Shown in pieces: positions 62,115-64,000 of a stretch of 64,000 nt of DNA. The stretch lies in assembly GCF_000423205.1 (NCBI RefSeq), contig NZ_AUHN01000006.1, positions 186,001 to 250,000 of the forward strand. Reading direction: 5' to 3'. A program made the position numbers and the translations under genes. The DNA is from Jonesia quinghaiensis DSM 15701. Lineage in GTDB: Bacteria; Actinomycetota; Actinomycetes; Actinomycetales; Cellulomonadaceae. The first letter of the stretch is position 1. Every line of letters begins with the position of its first letter. The notes beneath the pieces were generated by a model that did not search any database, was not told the origin of the DNA, and saw nothing but the letters and a program-made list of their open reading frames with translations.

Positions 62115-62687
62115 CTACATGTCAGGCAAACGCCCCACGTGGGCGAGGGCTTGCTTGAGGAGAACATCTTGCCCGCCTTGCATTTGCGCAAGGTTTTGCG
62201 GGGTGCACGCCTCCTCTGGAGTGAGCCAGGTGAACTCTAGGTTGTTTTGCTGTGGGGAGCAGTCACCACGTACCGGCACAATGTAGGCCAGTGACACGGC
62301 GTGGTGGCGCTCATCGACGTACGAGGTCACACCAGGTGTGGGGAAGTATTCCGCAACCGTGAATGGTTGTGGAGAGGCCGGAATGGACGGCAACGCCATG
62401 GGGCCAAGATCTTTCTCGATGTGTCGCAGCAACGCGTCGCGCACCCGCTCGTGGTACATGACCCGGCCTGATACGAGGGCTCGCATCATGTGGCCTGATT
62501 CGGTGGCGCGCAGCAACAAGCCGATTTGCACCACGTCACCGGACTCGTCAACACGCACCGGGACGGCATCAACGTACACCAGAGGCATCAGGCCGCGTAC
62601 CTCATCCATCTGGGTTGGGGTCAACCAACCCACTGGGCGGGTTTTGTCGCCAAAGTCAGGGTCCGGGAACTCAGCAGTCTCAGTCAC
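62115..62687 (-). CDS. NUDIX/DUF4916 family protein
   Basis: 190 aa. VGWLTPTQMDEVRGLMPLVY, RALVSGRVMYHERVRDALLR and SPQPFTVAEYFPTPG match the actinobacterial DUF4916 group, which has a NUDIX fold. A canonical NUDIX box is not evident, so catalysis is uncertain. GTG at 62687 gives the expected N-terminus (VTETAEFPDPDFGD); ATG at 62723 is an alternative. Confidence 0.75.
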   Translation of the reverse strand: MTETAEFPDPDFGDKTRPVGWLTPTQMDEVRGLMPLVYVDAVPVRVDESGDVVQIGLLLRATESGHMMRALVSGRVMYHERVRDALLRHIEKDLGPMALPSIPASPQPFTVAEYFPTPGVTSYVDERHHAVSLAYIVPVRGDCSPQQNNLEFTWLTPEEACTPQNLAQMQGGQDVLLKQALAHVGRLPDM

Positions 62688-62899
62688 CCCTTTGTTGTAA
62701 CCCGAAACACCAGTGGTGCGCATGTTCGCCGCGCCTAATGGGCACCTGAAACGGCTGAGGTTCGCCAACAGCCGAACACCTGACGGAATAATGCCAAGCC
62801 CGGTAGTGTCATGTGGAGAGGGATTTGGTGGCAGCCGAGCTGCTGGATCACCCTGCGCGCCACCGCGCGGGAACACGACGCACAGGAAAGAGGCACCCT

Positions 62900-63277
62900 A
62901 TGGCCACCCACAACGTCACCGAGGCAGAGTTTGAGAAAGCAGTTAACGAGAACAACATTGTTCTTGTCGACTTTTGGGCTGACTGGTGCGGGCCATGCAA
63001 GCAGTTCGCACCGATCTACGAGCGGTCCTCAGCGGAAAACTCTGACATTTTCTACGCGAAGGTTGACACTGAAGCCGAGCAGGGGCTTGCCGCTGCCGCA
63101 CAGATCACCTCCATCCCCACGTTGATGGCGTTCCGTGAGGGCATTCTTGTGTTCTCCCAGCCAGGTGCTTTGCCTGCTCCAGCGCTCGCACAGGTCGTTG
63201 AAGCGGTGAGGGGCTTGGACATGGACGATGTCCGCAAGCAGCTCGCCGAAGCTCAGGCAGAGGCAGCACAGAACTAA
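62900..63277 (+). CDS. trxA: Thioredoxin
   Basis: 125 aa. FWADWCGPCKQFAPIY contains the CGPC redox motif, and SIPTLMAFREG the cis-Pro. The C-terminal extension (DVRKQLAEAQAEAAQN) is a helix beyond the usual ~108 residues. AGGAAAGAGG precedes the ATG. A terminator hairpin follows. Confidence 0.93.
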   Translation: MATHNVTEAEFEKAVNENNIVLVDFWADWCGPCKQFAPIYERSSAENSDIFYAKVDTEAEQGLAAAAQITSIPTLMAFREGILVFSQPGALPAPALAQVVEAVRGLDMDDVRKQLAEAQAEAAQN

Positions 63278-63347
63278 AGTCCACTCACACATCAGCGCAT
63301 TGCATGGTGTTGTGAACGTGCACTACGAGTGCGCTGAGGACAAACTG

Positions 63348-63380
63348 AGGGCGGAACAACCTTTGTGGTTGTTCCGCCCT
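63348..63380. terminator. Terminator between trxA and trmB
   Basis: 13-bp perfect arms AGGGCGGAACAAC and GTTGTTCCGCCCT with a 7-nt loop, followed by TCTTT; shared by the convergent genes. Confidence 0.85.
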
Positions 63381-63406
63381 TCTTTGCTGTGCCGCCCATT
63401 GAGAAC

Positions 63407-64000
63407 CTAGCCGGTGAATGTGTAGGCCAGGTCGGTAATACCCCTGTCCTTTTCCATGCCTTTGCGTTCAAAGCTGGTGATGGGGCGCCCATCGAACCGC
63501 TCCGTACTGTGGAGTGTGAACTGAGGGTGAGCATCGAACGTTTCACGCATGTGGTCTGCGTAGTCTTGCCAGTCTGTGGCAAGGCGCACGAGCCCACCCG
63601 GCCGGAGAACACGCGTGAGGCGGTCAAGGAAGTATGGCTGGATGAGTCGCCTTTTGTGGTGCCGTGCTTTGTGCCACGGGTCTGGGAAGAAAATCCACAC
63701 CTCATCAACACCGGCCTCGGGCAGGTAGGTTTCTACCGCTTGGGCGGCGTCTGCTTGGAGGACCCGCACGTTGGCGAGTTCTGCCCGGCGAATCCGGTAC
63801 AGCGTTGAGGCGATACCAGGCATATATACCTCGATGGGCAGAAAGTTTGTGTCAGGCCATTGTGCTGCCGCGGAGGCCACACATTCACCTTGACCTGACC
63901 CAATTTCCACAACGAGGCGAGCCTCGCGCCCAAACGCTTCACGCGCATCGAACCGGACGTCAGGGTCAATAGAGGTCCGCGCAACATCGCGTGGTGGGCT
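63407..64000 (-). CDS. trmB: tRNA (guanine-N7-)-methyltransferase, N-terminus beyond window
   Basis: The reverse frame is open to the window edge, so the start lies outside; about 197 codons are present. LVVEIGSGQGE is the SAM-binding motif I, and IFFPDPWHKARHHKRRL is the TrmB signature. It forms m7G46 in tRNA variable loops. The C-terminus ends ITDLAYTFTG. Confidence 0.93.
   Translation of the reverse strand, partial: SPPRDVARTSIDPDVRFDAREAFGREARLVVEIGSGQGECVASAAAQWPDTNFLPIEVYMPGIASTLYRIRRAELANVRVLQADAAQAVETYLPEAGVDEVWIFFPDPWHKARHHKRRLIQPYFLDRLTRVLRPGGLVRLATDWQDYADHMRETFDAHPQFTLHSTERFDGRPITSFERKGMEKDRGITDLAYTFTG

Noticed and set aside
1-64000. CRISPR arrays, insertion sequences with transposases, rRNA operons or additional tRNA genes
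   Set aside because: No regularly spaced repeat array, DDE or HUH transposase, or cloverleaf sequence was recognised on either strand. Only the 9-bp tandem repeat is array-like, and it lacks spacers.

Overview
The window comes from an actinobacterium of moderate G+C. The evidence is the gene content: ftsEX-M23-smpB-ssrA, a Tad/Flp locus, acyl-CoA carboxylase beta/epsilon subunits, DUF3039, DUF2017, DUF3054, ThrE and HtaA haem-binding domains. Several genes also have a TAnnnT -10 box placed 6-8 nt before the start codon, the signature of leaderless mRNAs. A member of Micrococcales, for example a Jonesia-like organism, would fit, but genus is inference.

Layout. 1-10.2 kb is housekeeping: a DUF885 protein (cut by the window edge), a VKOR homologue, an acyltransferase, accD-accE divergent from birA, a class III nucleotidyl cyclase, SRAP/YedK with peptide deformylase, and a Bcr/CflA-type MFS exporter. 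10.2-12.0 kb is a scar zone: a 9-bp tandem repeat, two paralogous 73-aa membrane proteins, two decayed copies of the MFS 3' end, and an ORF interrupted by TAG. 12.0-16.8 kb is a Tad/Flp pilus operon. 16.8-22.9 kb holds prfB, a VOC protein, ftsE-ftsX-M23 hydrolase, smpB and ssrA.

22.93-33.26 kb is a genomic island integrated at the 3' end of ssrA. It is flanked by 28-bp perfect (57-bp with two mismatches) direct repeats. It carries an N-terminally truncated tyrosine recombinase, a secreted HNH-type polymorphic toxin with a DUF1963 immunity candidate, a conjugation-type lytic transglycosylase with an in-frame TAA, an excisionase-like HTH protein, a DUF2637 (SpdB-like) protein, and an overlapping SocA/Panacea-domain plus small membrane-protein pair lying between duplicated DUF2637 gene ends. 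The content suggests a decayed actinomycete integrative conjugative element carrying toxin cargo.

33.3-39.7 kb is a second accessory zone. It holds lipoproteins, a Sel1/TPR-like protein, a DUF4184 protein and three paralogues of an unrecognised ~159-aa family whose last two members share a nearly identical 3' half. 39.7-49.6 kb encodes exported proteins: an S1 serine protease, an SRPBCC protein, and a probable iron-regulated surface cluster (neocarzinostatin-fold protein, an 1811-aa multi-HtaA wall protein, a lytic transglycosylase) behind a DtxR/IdeR-like box.

49.5-64 kb returns to housekeeping: an MFS protein, ThrE-type exporter, S4 protein, DUF3039, an SF2 helicase, pncB, clpS-DUF2017, murI-MBL-rdgB, DUF3054, an ABC-F ATPase, a NUDIX protein, thioredoxin, and trmB (cut by the window edge).
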